From the NCBI GenBank assembly GCA_035649275.1, contig DASRJW010000024.1:53638-117637 (forward strand): a stretch of 64,000 bases of DNA, written 5' to 3'. Every line of letters begins with the position of its first letter. Position 1 is the first letter of the stretch. Origin of the DNA: Candidatus Krumholzibacteriia bacterium. Lineage in GTDB: Bacteria > Krumholzibacteriota > Krumholzibacteriia > G020349025. Positions 16,276 through 23,798 of this stretch are shown here, piece after piece. A model generated the notes under the pieces. That model ran no database searches and was not told the origin of the DNA. It saw nothing but the letters and a program-made list of their open reading frames with translations. The translations under genes were made by a program, and so were the position numbers.

Positions 16276-17018
16276 AGACGAACGGCAATCGCCGGGCCGG
16301 CGTCCTCGAGGGACGCCAGCTGACGAAGAACTATGGTTCCCGGCGCGTCGTGGACGGCATCGATCTGCAGGTGCGAAGCGGCGAGATCGTCGGGCTGCTG
16401 GGGCCGAACGGCGCCGGCAAGACCACGACCTTCTACATGCTGGTGGGCATGATCAAGCCCAATTCCGGACAAGTTCTCCTGGGTGAGGAGGACGTGTCGA
16501 GGCTGCCGATGTACAAGCGCGCCCGCCGCGGCCTCGGTTACTTGCCACAGGAGCCGTCGGTGTTCCGGCGTCTCAGCGTGGAGGACAACATCTTAGGGAT
16601 TCTGGAAACCCTGCACCTGCCGCGCGCCGAGCGCACCCAGCGCATGGAAGCCCTGCTGGAGGAGATGCGCCTCACCCACGTGCGCAAGAATCGCGGTACG
16701 CAGCTTTCCGGTGGGGAAAGGCGGCGCGTGGAGATCTCCCGCGCCCTCACCACGGATCCGCAGTTCATGCTCCTGGACGAGCCGTTCTCCGGCATCGATC
16801 CCATCGCGGTCGCCGACATCCAGCAGGTGGTCGGCCAGCTGCGCGATCGTGGCATGGGTGTCCTCATCACGGATCACAATGTCCGGGAGACCCTGCGGAT
16901 CACCGATCGCGCCTACATCATGTACGAAGGAAAGATTCTGCTGTCGGGAACGGCCCACGATCTTGCGTCGGACCCCGAGGCGCGCAAGATTTATTTGGGG
17001 GAACGGTTCCAACTCTAA
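16272..17018 (+). CDS. lptB: LPS export ABC transporter ATPase LptB
   Basis: A 248-aa cytoplasmic ATPase that powers LPS extraction with LptF and LptG, which are encoded at 31927-34391 in this window. It has Walker A ([16 protein letters not shown]), the Q-loop region ([18 protein letters not shown], the LptB-type sequence), ABC signature [15 protein letters not shown], Walker [14 protein letters not shown] and switch His in [10 protein letters not shown]. The length is typical of the family. Its start is coupled to lptC by ATGA, and rpoN begins 22 bases later. Confidence 0.96.
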   Translation: MKTNGNRRAGVLEGRQLTKNYGSRRVVDGIDLQVRSGEIVGLLGPNGAGKTTTFYMLVGMIKPNSGQVLLGEEDVSRLPMYKRARRGLGYLPQEPSVFRRLSVEDNILGILETLHLPRAERTQRMEALLEEMRLTHVRKNRGTQLSGGERRRVEISRALTTDPQFMLLDEPFSGIDPIAVADIQQVVGQLRDRGMGVLITDHNVRETLRITDRAYIMYEGKILLSGTAHDLASDPEARKIYLGERFQL

Positions 17019-17040
17019 TCCTGCGAAGGGCGGCACCATC

Positions 17041-18486
17041 GTGGAGATGAAGTTCGGCCTCCAGATGCGGCAGACGCAGCGCCTGGTCATGACTCCGAAG
17101 CTGCAGCAGGCGTTGAAGCTCCTGCAGGTCCCGACGCTGGAACTACAACAGATCCTCAAGCAGGAAATCCTGCAGAACCCGCTCCTGGAGGAAGTGGAAG
17201 AGGTCGAGGAGGACGAGGAAGAGATGGGGGCCGAGGCGCAGACGGCGGAGGAAAGCCCGGTGCCGGAGACGGCCGAGGCGCCCGCCGAGTCGGAGAACGG
17301 TGACAAGGATCCCGAGGAATCGTGGGACGAGTACTTCCACGAAGGCTTCGACCTGGGCTACAAGCGCAGCGAGGATCAGCAGGAGGAGTTCTTCGAGCGC
17401 GTCCCCGTGGCCCGCACCTCCTTCGTGGACTCGCTCTTGAGCCAGCTCCGCATCCTCACCAGCGACCCGATGGAGCTGCGCATCGGCGAGTACCTCATCG
17501 GCAGCCTCAACGAAAGTGGCTACCTGACCTGCTCCCTCGTCGAGGTGGCCAACACCTTCAAGGCGGAAGAAGCGGTGGTGGAGCGCGTCCTGGGCTACAT
17601 CCAGAGCATGGAGCCCGTGGGGATCGGCGCCCGCAGCCTGCAGGAAGCGCTGCTCATCCAGCTGCGCCACCGCCGCCTGGCAGACTCGATCACCGCCGAG
17701 ATCGTCCGCAACCATTTCGAGGCGCTGAAGCAGCGCAAGTACACCGAGATCGCCAAGAAGCTCCACATCTCGGTGGAAGAGGTGCAGGAGCACGCCAACG
17801 CCATCAAGGATCTCGACCCCAAGCCCGGGTTGGAGCTCATGACCGACGAGGTCCGCTACATCACGCCGGACCTCATCGTCGAACGCGTCGGCGACGACTA
17901 CGTGGTCTTCCTCAACGACAAGAACATCCCGCGCCTGCGCATCAGCAGCGCCTACAAGCGCGAGCTCGATCGCGGGCCATCCAACGGCAACAAGGAGACC
18001 CGGGATTTCATCCTCGGGCGCCTGTCCTCGGCGCGCTGGCTCATTCAGACCATCGAGCAGCGGCGGAAAACGATGGTCAAGGTCATGGAGTGCATCGTGG
18101 ACGAGCAGCGCGACTTCTTCGAGAAGGGCCCGGGGTTCCTGCGCCCCTTGACCCTGCAGCAGGTCGCCAGTAGAATTGGAATGCACGAAAGTACGGTGAG
18201 TCGCGTCACCACGAACAAGTATGTGCAGACGCCACGAGGCGTCTTCGAACTGAAGTACTTCTTCTCCTCCAGCCTCGAAACCGAGGATGGAGACGAGGTG
18301 TCGGCGAAGGCGGCGAAGACGCGCATCCTGGATATCATCGGCAAGGAAGACGCGCGGCGGCCGCTTTCGGATCAGAAGATCGCCGACATTCTCAAGCAGG
18401 ACGGGCTGATCATCGCTCGCCGCACGGTGGCGAAGTACCGCGAGCAGTTGAGGATCCTGCCCGCCCGCTTGCGGAAGCAGTACTGA
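17041..18486 (+). CDS. rpoN: RNA polymerase sigma-54 factor
   Basis: A 481-aa alternative sigma factor that recognises -24/-12 promoters and needs AAA+ activators. Region I is the Gln/Leu-rich MRQTQRLVMTPKLQQALKLL. Region II is a long acidic stretch (about 50-100). The core-binding domain follows, then the helix-turn-helix LTLQQVASRIGMHESTVSRV and the diagnostic RpoN box ARRTVAKYREQL near the C-terminus. GTG at 17041 is preceded by AAGGGCGG at 7 bases spacing. ATG 17047 is the alternative. It lies in the lptC-lptB-rpoN operon under a consensus sigma-54 promoter. No bacterial enhancer-binding protein is encoded in this window. Confidence 0.96.
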   Translation: MEMKFGLQMRQTQRLVMTPKLQQALKLLQVPTLELQQILKQEILQNPLLEEVEEVEEDEEEMGAEAQTAEESPVPETAEAPAESENGDKDPEESWDEYFHEGFDLGYKRSEDQQEEFFERVPVARTSFVDSLLSQLRILTSDPMELRIGEYLIGSLNESGYLTCSLVEVANTFKAEEAVVERVLGYIQSMEPVGIGARSLQEALLIQLRHRRLADSITAEIVRNHFEALKQRKYTEIAKKLHISVEEVQEHANAIKDLDPKPGLELMTDEVRYITPDLIVERVGDDYVVFLNDKNIPRLRISSAYKRELDRGPSNGNKETRDFILGRLSSARWLIQTIEQRRKTMVKVMECIVDEQRDFFEKGPGFLRPLTLQQVASRIGMHESTVSRVTTNKYVQTPRGVFELKYFFSSSLETEDGDEVSAKAAKTRILDIIGKEDARRPLSDQKIADILKQDGLIIARRTVAKYREQLRILPARLRKQY

Positions 18487-18610
18487 CGGAGCCCCGGGTC
18501 GCGTCGGTTTCGCAGCCTTTCGAGGGGCGAACGCTCGATGCCAGTGCGCGAGAGCCCAGCGTGGAACAGAGGGCTGACCGCCCGTCTCAGGAACAGCGCG
18601 CCGGAAGACT

Positions 18611-18633
18611 GCCGGAGACCGCAGGTCTCCGGC
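18611..18633 (+). terminator. Hairpin after rpoN, probable terminator
   Basis: A perfect 10-bp stem, GCCGGAGACC pairing with GGTCTCCGGC around a 3-base loop, followed by TTCGCGTTT. The T-tract is short, so it could instead be a processing or stability hairpin between rpoN and hpf. Confidence 0.6.
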
Positions 18634-18710
18634 TTCGCGTTTACGCCTGCTTTCTCCCCCTGCCGCGAACAAGTCATCCCGACGGGGATGCGCCGCAAAG
18701 GAGTGTTGCC

Positions 18711-19283
18711 ATGCAAGTCTCGGTCACGGGTCGCCACTACGAGGTCACCCCTGCCCTGCGCACATACATCGACGCGCGCTTGGGCCGCTTGCATCGGTAC
18801 ATGGACAAGATCCATTCGGCCCTGGTGACCTTGAGCGCGGAGAAGCACCGCTACCGAGCCGAAATCGTCTTGCACACACGGGGCAAGGAGTTCACCGGCA
18901 AGGAAACCGCGGTGGACATGTACTCGGCCCTGGACCGGGTGGGCGACAAGCTGGAGAAGCAGCTGGCCCGCTTCAAGGACCGCCGCACCACGGCGCGGCG
19001 GCGCGCCGGCGCCAAGGCCGCCCGCACCAACGGCCGGCCGGTGAGCGGCACGCTGCGCGTGCTGCGGGCCGGAACCGTGGGGCGCACGCCGCAAGAGCAC
19101 GAGATCCTCCAGGCTGGTGATTTCCCCATCGAGAGCCTGACGGTGGACGAAGCCATCCTCCGGCTGGAGGAAGTGGACGAGACCTTCGTCGTCTTCGCCA
19201 ACCGCTCCAGCGAGCTGATCCACATCGTCTTCAAGCGCGGCGACGGCAACTACGGCGTGCTCAACCTCCACGCCACGCACTAG
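18711..19283 (+). CDS. hpf: Long-form ribosome hibernation promoting factor
   Basis: A 190-aa ribosome-associated protein that binds the small subunit and pairs ribosomes into inactive 100S dimers in stationary phase. The N-terminal S30AE domain begins MQVSVTGRHYEVTPALRTYI. A charged linker (RRTTARRRAGAKAARTN) leads to the C-terminal dimerisation domain (SLTVDEAILRLEEVDETFVVF, then NVVYRRxDGxYGLI-like KRGDGNYGVLNLH). The C-terminal domain marks it as the long form rather than the short enterobacterial form. ATG at 18711 follows AAAGGAG. Its place between rpoN and hprK matches the conserved rpoN neighbourhood. Confidence 0.95.
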   Translation: MQVSVTGRHYEVTPALRTYIDARLGRLHRYMDKIHSALVTLSAEKHRYRAEIVLHTRGKEFTGKETAVDMYSALDRVGDKLEKQLARFKDRRTTARRRAGAKAARTNGRPVSGTLRVLRAGTVGRTPQEHEILQAGDFPIESLTVDEAILRLEEVDETFVVFANRSSELIHIVFKRGDGNYGVLNLHATH

Positions 19284-19342
19284 AAGCGCGCGCCCGACTC
19301 CAGACGCCCAGTGCACCCGTCGTGGTCGCAGGGGGCGGGCGT

Positions 19343-19351
19343 TGTTACAAT
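19343..19351 (+). promoter_or_regulatory. Extended -10 element upstream of hprK
   Basis: TGTTACAAT at 19343-19351 is a TGN-extended -10. The predicted start site near 19358 would leave a leader of about 14 bases with the GGGAGG ribosome binding site at its very 5' end. It could allow hprK and the PTS genes to be expressed apart from rpoN. Confidence 0.45.
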
Positions 19352-19371
19352 GGCTTTCCGGGAGGTTTCCC

Positions 19372-20340
19372 GTGCGTGTGCTTTCCGTGCAGACGTTCTA
19401 CGAGCGGCGGCTCGAGGTCTACAAGCTCGAGCTGCTCACGGCCAGCGCCGCCTCGGAGCGGGAGATCACCGTGCGCGAGGTGAACCGCCCGGGCTTGTGC
19501 CTGGCGGGGCACACGCGCAACTTCCTGGACGACCGCATCCAGATCCTCGGCGAGACCGAGATCACCTTCCTGGAGACGATGGCCGACAGCGCCCAGCGCG
19601 CCGCCATCGACCGGCTGCTGAAGTTTCGGCTCAACTGCATCATCATCACCAAGGCGCTGCCGGTGCCGCCCTACCTGCAGCAGCGCGCCGAGGAGCGCCG
19701 CGTGCCACTCTTGCGCACGCCCTTGTCGACCACGCCGTTTCTCCACTCCCTCACCGAGTACCTCACCGACTTCTTCGCCCCCCGCGACTCAGTGCACGCC
19801 TCGCTGGTGGACGTCTATGGCGTCGGTCTCCTCTTCGTCGGGCGGAGCGGCATCGGCAAGAGCGAGATCGCCTTGGACCTGGTGGAGCGCGGCCACCGAC
19901 TGGTGGCGGACGACGTGGTGGAGCTGGTGCGCAAAGCGGACGACGTGGTCATCGGCCGCGGCCGCGAGATGCTGCAGCACAACATGGAGATCCGCGGCAT
20001 CGGTGTGGTCGACGTGCGCGAGATCTTCGGCATCCGGGCCATCCGCATCCAGAAGCGCATCGAGGTCGTGGTGCGTCTCGAAGAGTGGAGCCCGGACCGG
20101 CACTACGATCGCCACGGCCTGGAACGCATGACCTCGGAGATCCTGGACGTCTCCATCCCCACGGTGGTGATCCCCATCTTCCCGGGCAAGAACGTCACCG
20201 TGCTCGCGGAGGTGGTGGCGCTGGATCACATGCTGCGCACCTATGGCTTCAATGCGGCCGAGAACCTCCAGGAGCGCATCGTCAGCAATGCCAAGGCCCG
20301 CGCGCACCTCGAGGAGTATCTTGCCAACGACAAAGAATGA
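19372..20340 (+). CDS. hprK: HPr kinase/phosphorylase
   Basis: A 322-aa bifunctional enzyme that phosphorylates, and with phosphate dephosphorylates, the regulatory Ser of HPr. The N-terminal domain precedes the P-loop GRSGIGKSE, a conserved HxLVADD segment (GHRLVADDVVEL), the signature EIRGIGVVDVREIFG and the C-terminal regulatory region with IPIFPGKNVTVLAEV. GTG at 19372 is chosen because GGGAGG lies 6 bases upstream. An in-frame TTG at 19342 has no such site. Its target Ser is preserved in the HPr gene of this locus (Ser47). The 3' end overlaps the EIIA gene by 20 bases. Confidence 0.95.
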   Translation: MRVLSVQTFYERRLEVYKLELLTASAASEREITVREVNRPGLCLAGHTRNFLDDRIQILGETEITFLETMADSAQRAAIDRLLKFRLNCIIITKALPVPPYLQQRAEERRVPLLRTPLSTTPFLHSLTEYLTDFFAPRDSVHASLVDVYGVGLLFVGRSGIGKSEIALDLVERGHRLVADDVVELVRKADDVVIGRGREMLQHNMEIRGIGVVDVREIFGIRAIRIQKRIEVVVRLEEWSPDRHYDRHGLERMTSEILDVSIPTVVIPIFPGKNVTVLAEVVALDHMLRTYGFNAAENLQERIVSNAKARAHLEEYLANDKE

Positions 20341-20746
20341 GACGCCCGCGCCCCGCCTGGCCGGCGTCATCGTCACCCATGGGCCGCTGGCGGAGGCCTT
20401 GCGCGCCGCCGCCGGCCAGGTGGTGGGAGACGTCCGGGCCTTGGAGGCGGTTTCCAACGAGGGTTGCTCGCTGGAGACGATGACGACGAAGGTGCGGGCC
20501 GCCATCGAGCGCCTCGGGGCGACGGGCACCATCGTTTTCGTGGACTCCCGGGGCAGCAGCTGCGCCACCTCCAGCTTCGGGGCGCTGCAGGATCTCCCGA
20601 ACGTGCGCATCATCGCCGGCGTCAACCTGCCGATGCTGGTGGATTTCCTCCTGCGCCGCGAGGACTACGACCTCGACCGGATGGTGGAACGCCTGCTGCA
20701 GCGCGGCAGGAGCTCGGTGCAGCTCCTGAAGGGACCGGGAGCGTGA
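20321..20746 (+). CDS. PTS EIIA component, mannose family
   Basis: A 141-aa phosphocarrier of the mannose-type phosphotransferase system, accepting phosphate from HPr. The pattern GVIVTHGPLAEALRAAAGQV contains the active His (His20), and ATGTIVFVDSRGSSCATSS matches the second conserved block of EIIA-Man. The TTG at 20321 follows GAGGAG, inside the end of hprK. It ends in a GTGA overlap with EIIB. Family members in similar rpoN-linked clusters often act in regulation rather than sugar uptake. The absence of IIC and IID genes here supports that reading. Confidence 0.9.
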   Translation: MPTTKNETPAPRLAGVIVTHGPLAEALRAAAGQVVGDVRALEAVSNEGCSLETMTTKVRAAIERLGATGTIVFVDSRGSSCATSSFGALQDLPNVRIIAGVNLPMLVDFLLRREDYDLDRMVERLLQRGRSSVQLLKGPGA

Positions 20747-21225
20747 ACGAGCTCCTGGTGCGTATCGACGACTGTCTCTTGCATGCGCAGGTGCTGCTGA
20801 CCTGGGGGACGAAGTTCGCGCCCCGCCGCGTCGTCTTGGCCCATGACGGTGTCGCCGCCGACGCCGCGCAGGCGGCGCGTTACCGCGACCTTGCCGAGGG
20901 GGACTACGAGATCGTCGTGCAGAGCGTGAGTGCCGCCGCGGCGGCGTTGCAAAGCGGCGCCGTGGTGCGGACGTTGGTCGTCCTGGGGTCCTGCGCCGAC
21001 GCGCTCCGCTTCGTGGAAGCCGGCGCTCCGGTGCGACGCATCCAGCTCGGGGGTCTCCACACTCCGGGGGGCAAGGTGCTGCTCGATTACATTCATCCTT
21101 CTGCCGCCGATGCCGCGGCCTTGCGCGCCCTTCTCGCCCGCGGTGTGGAGCTCGAGGCGCAGGATCTGCCGGCGAGCTCGAGCGTTTCCGTCGACGCCGG
21201 GAGCCTGTCCCGGTTGTGGCCGTAA
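20743..21225 (+). CDS. PTS EIIB component, mannose/fructose/sorbose family, atypical active site
   Basis: A 160-aa protein of the EIIB-Man/Sor family, which normally relays phosphate from EIIA to a sugar bound by the IIC-IID permease. The N-terminus VRIDDCLLHAQVLLTWG aligns with the usual VRIDDRLIHGQV-type motif and keeps the phospho-accepting His (His14). The normally conserved Arg before it is Cys and the Gly after it is Ala. Conserved structural motifs (LVVLGSCADALRFVEAG, QLGGLHTPGGKVLLDYIHPS) are present. The GTG start overlaps the EIIA stop. No permease subunit is encoded nearby, so the phosphate acceptor is unclear. Confidence 0.85.
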   Translation: MNELLVRIDDCLLHAQVLLTWGTKFAPRRVVLAHDGVAADAAQAARYRDLAEGDYEIVVQSVSAAAAALQSGAVVRTLVVLGSCADALRFVEAGAPVRRIQLGGLHTPGGKVLLDYIHPSAADAAALRALLARGVELEAQDLPASSSVSVDAGSLSRLWP

Positions 21226-21237
21226 CGGAAGGTGCGC

Positions 21238-23346
21238 ATGTCTCGCACCGCCTTCGTTTTCGCCCTCCACAACCACCAGCCGGTGGGGAACTTCGACCAC
21301 GTCTTCGAGCATGCCCACACCCAGGCCTATGCGCCCATGCTCGCCGTCCTGGCGCGGCATCCCCAGATGCGTGCCTGCCTGCATCAGAGCGGTGTCTTGT
21401 GGGAATGGATGGAGGCCCACCATCCGGAATACCTGGAGCAAGTACGCGTTCTGGTGCGACGCGGGCAGCTGGAGCTGCTCTCCGGCGGTTTCTACGAGCC
21501 CATCCTGGTGGCCATCCCGGAAGCGGATCGGCAGGAGCAGATCGCGCGCCTCCAGCGCTTCTTGGAGTCGCGCTTCGGCGTGGTGCCGCGGGGGGCGTGG
21601 CTCGCCGAGCGCGTCTGGGAGCCGCAGCTGGCGGAGACCTTGGCGCGCGCCGGTCTGCAGTACACCGTCGTGGACGACACGCACTTCCAGAGCGCCGGTT
21701 GGCCCGCGTCGTCGCTCCTCGGTTCGTTTCTCACCGAAGACAACGGCAACCTGCTCCGCGTCTTCCCCATTGCCAAGCGGTTGCGCTACCTGCTGCCCTT
21801 CGCCGAGCCCGAGGAGGCGGTGGAGTATCTGCGCCAGCAAGCCCAGGCGGGCGAGGGCGTCCTGATGGTGCACGCCGACGACGGCGAGAAGTTCGGCATC
21901 TGGCCGGGAACGCACGCGCGCTGTTACGAGCAGGGCTGGCTCGAGCGGTTCTTCACCGCCGTCGAAGCGCAGAGCGACTGGCTGCAGACCACGACCTTCG
22001 CCGACAGCCTGACGACCCACCCGGCGCGGGGACGCATCTACCTGCCGACGGCCTCCTACAGCGAGATGATGGAGTGGGCCCTGCCGGTGCCGGCGCAAGC
22101 GCAACTGCACGCGGCGCGAGAGCTCCTGGCGGCGCAGGAAGGCGGCGCCGCGCTGCAGGACTTCGTCCGCGGCGGTTTCTGGCGCAACTTCCTGGCGCGC
22201 TATCCGGAGGGCAACTGGCTGCACAAGAAGATGATGCACTTGAGCCGGCGCTTGTCTCTGGCCCGCGCCCGCGGCGAGTCACGGAACGGCGAGGTGCAGC
22301 AGGCGGCGGAGCACCTCCTCCGTAGCCAGAGCAATGACGCTTACTGGCATGGTCTCTTCGGCGGCCTCTACTTGCCGCATCTGCGCTCGGCGCTCTACCA
22401 CGAGATCGTCCGCGCCGAAGCGCTCCTGGATGGAGACGGCGGCCACGCCACGGAAGTCCTGGACTACGACGTGGACGGCAGGCCCGAGATCGTGCTGCGC
22501 ACGACACGCGCACTGGCAGTGCTCAAGCCCGACAGCGGTGGCGCCGTCTTCGAGCTCGACGACCGCCAGCGCGGTTTCAACGTCCTCGACCTGCTGGCGC
22601 GGCGTCCCGAGGCCTACCACGAGCGCTTGCGCCGTGGAAGCGAGAAGGCGGCGGCGGACGCCTCCGGCACCGTCAGCATCCATGACCTGGTGGTGGCGAA
22701 GGAACCGGAGCTGGAGAAGGCCCTACTCTACGACGCCTACCGCAAGGGTTCGTTCATCGATCACTTGCTGCCTGCCTCGGCCACCTCGGAGAGTTGGGAG
22801 AAGGCGGCGCTTCCCGAGCTGGCTTCGCCCTGGGCAGAAGCCTACGACTGGCGTCTGGAGGGAGACAGCGTCCGCCTCGAGTGCACCGTGCCGTTGCGCG
22901 CGCCGGCGTCCGGCAAGCTCGTCGTCAGCCGTCGTCTCCGGCTCCAGGGCGCCTCGTTGGAGGCGGAATACGAGGTGTGGCTGGATGGCGAGGCTGCGCC
23001 GGAGTGCCGCTTCGGCGTCGAGCTCGCCGCGAATCTGCTGGCCGGACGAGCGCCGGACCGTTGGCTGGAGGCGAACGGCGTGCGTCTCGATCCGGGTCAT
23101 CTGGCGAGCCGCGGCGTCCTCCACGGCGTCGAGCGCCTCGATCTCGTCGACGCCTGGAGCGGCATCCGCGTGCGCCTCGCGTGCAGCGAGCCGATGGAAG
23201 TCTGGCGCACACCCATCGAAACCGTGTCCACCTCGGAGAGCGGCTTCGAGCGCGTCTACCAGGGCACAGCCTTTCTCTTCCTGCGCACCCTCGAACCGCG
23301 TGTGCCGTGGAAAGCGAGACTGGTCCAGAGTCTGGGCGACGCATGA
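21238..23346 (+). CDS. GH57 family 4-alpha-glucanotransferase/alpha-amylase
   Basis: A 702-aa glycoside hydrolase of family 57, acting on alpha-1,4-glucans such as glycogen or maltodextrin. The N-terminal catalytic barrel starts FALHNHQPVGNFDHV, has the nucleophile in GAWLAERVWEP (Glu124) and the acid/base region HADDGEKFG (Asp214). The C-terminal half (from about 300) fits the DUF1925/DUF1926 beta domains of the Thermococcus-type glucanotransferases. There is no signal peptide, so it acts in the cytoplasm. ATG at 21238 follows GGAAGG. It lies in the position between the EIIB and HPr genes where permease genes might be expected, which links the PTS to storage-glucan metabolism (inference). 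Confidence 0.92.
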   Translation: MSRTAFVFALHNHQPVGNFDHVFEHAHTQAYAPMLAVLARHPQMRACLHQSGVLWEWMEAHHPEYLEQVRVLVRRGQLELLSGGFYEPILVAIPEADRQEQIARLQRFLESRFGVVPRGAWLAERVWEPQLAETLARAGLQYTVVDDTHFQSAGWPASSLLGSFLTEDNGNLLRVFPIAKRLRYLLPFAEPEEAVEYLRQQAQAGEGVLMVHADDGEKFGIWPGTHARCYEQGWLERFFTAVEAQSDWLQTTTFADSLTTHPARGRIYLPTASYSEMMEWALPVPAQAQLHAARELLAAQEGGAALQDFVRGGFWRNFLARYPEGNWLHKKMMHLSRRLSLARARGESRNGEVQQAAEHLLRSQSNDAYWHGLFGGLYLPHLRSALYHEIVRAEALLDGDGGHATEVLDYDVDGRPEIVLRTTRALAVLKPDSGGAVFELDDRQRGFNVLDLLARRPEAYHERLRRGSEKAAADASGTVSIHDLVVAKEPELEKALLYDAYRKGSFIDHLLPASATSESWEKAALPELASPWAEAYDWRLEGDSVRLECTVPLRAPASGKLVVSRRLRLQGASLEAEYEVWLDGEAAPECRFGVELAANLLAGRAPDRWLEANGVRLDPGHLASRGVLHGVERLDLVDAWSGIRVRLACSEPMEVWRTPIETVSTSESGFERVYQGTAFLFLRTLEPRVPWKARLVQSLGDA

Positions 23347-23522
23347 AAGCGACGCGGGGGCGCGCTGGCGGCAGGCGCAGCCAGTCGGTTACCATGCGTC
23401 GTGGCGGCGGCTCTCGTCTGGAGTCGCGTGTCGCTGCAGGGTGGCGCTGCGCCGCCTGCCGTACGCGGGGACGACCGTTCAGAGCGGCGCCCCGAGTGAA
23501 TCCCTCGAGCGGGCACGTGGCG

Positions 23523-23795
23523 ATGACCCAGGCCGAGACGCGCATTCGCAACGCGCTGGGGATGCACCTGCGTTCGGCAGGGACCTTCGTCAAGTTGGCC
23601 TCCCGCTTCCAGGCGCAGATCCTGGTGTCGACGCCGGAAGTGCCGCCCGTGGACGGCAAGAGCATCCTCGGTTTGGCGACGCTCGGGGCGATTCAGGGAA
23701 CGCCGCTCATCATCCGCGCCGACGGCCCCGACGAGGTCGAGGCGGTGCGGGCGCTGTGCGAGCTCGTGGAGCAGGGCTTTCATGAGGAGCCGTGA
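23523..23795 (+). CDS. ptsH: HPr phosphocarrier protein
   Basis: A 90-aa phosphocarrier between enzyme I and EIIA. The catalytic His15 lies in GMHLRSAG, where the usual HARP has become HLRS: Arg17 is kept but Pro18 is Ser. The regulatory Ser for HPr kinase is Ser47 in VDGKSILGLATLGA, a good match to the family. ATG at 23523 has a poor ribosome binding site. GTG at 23496 is an in-frame alternative. A 176-base gap separates it from the GH57 gene and holds no other gene. It is followed 3 bases later by enzyme I. Confidence 0.92.
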   Translation: MTQAETRIRNALGMHLRSAGTFVKLASRFQAQILVSTPEVPPVDGKSILGLATLGAIQGTPLIIRADGPDEVEAVRALCELVEQGFHEEP

Positions 23796-23798
23796 GGC

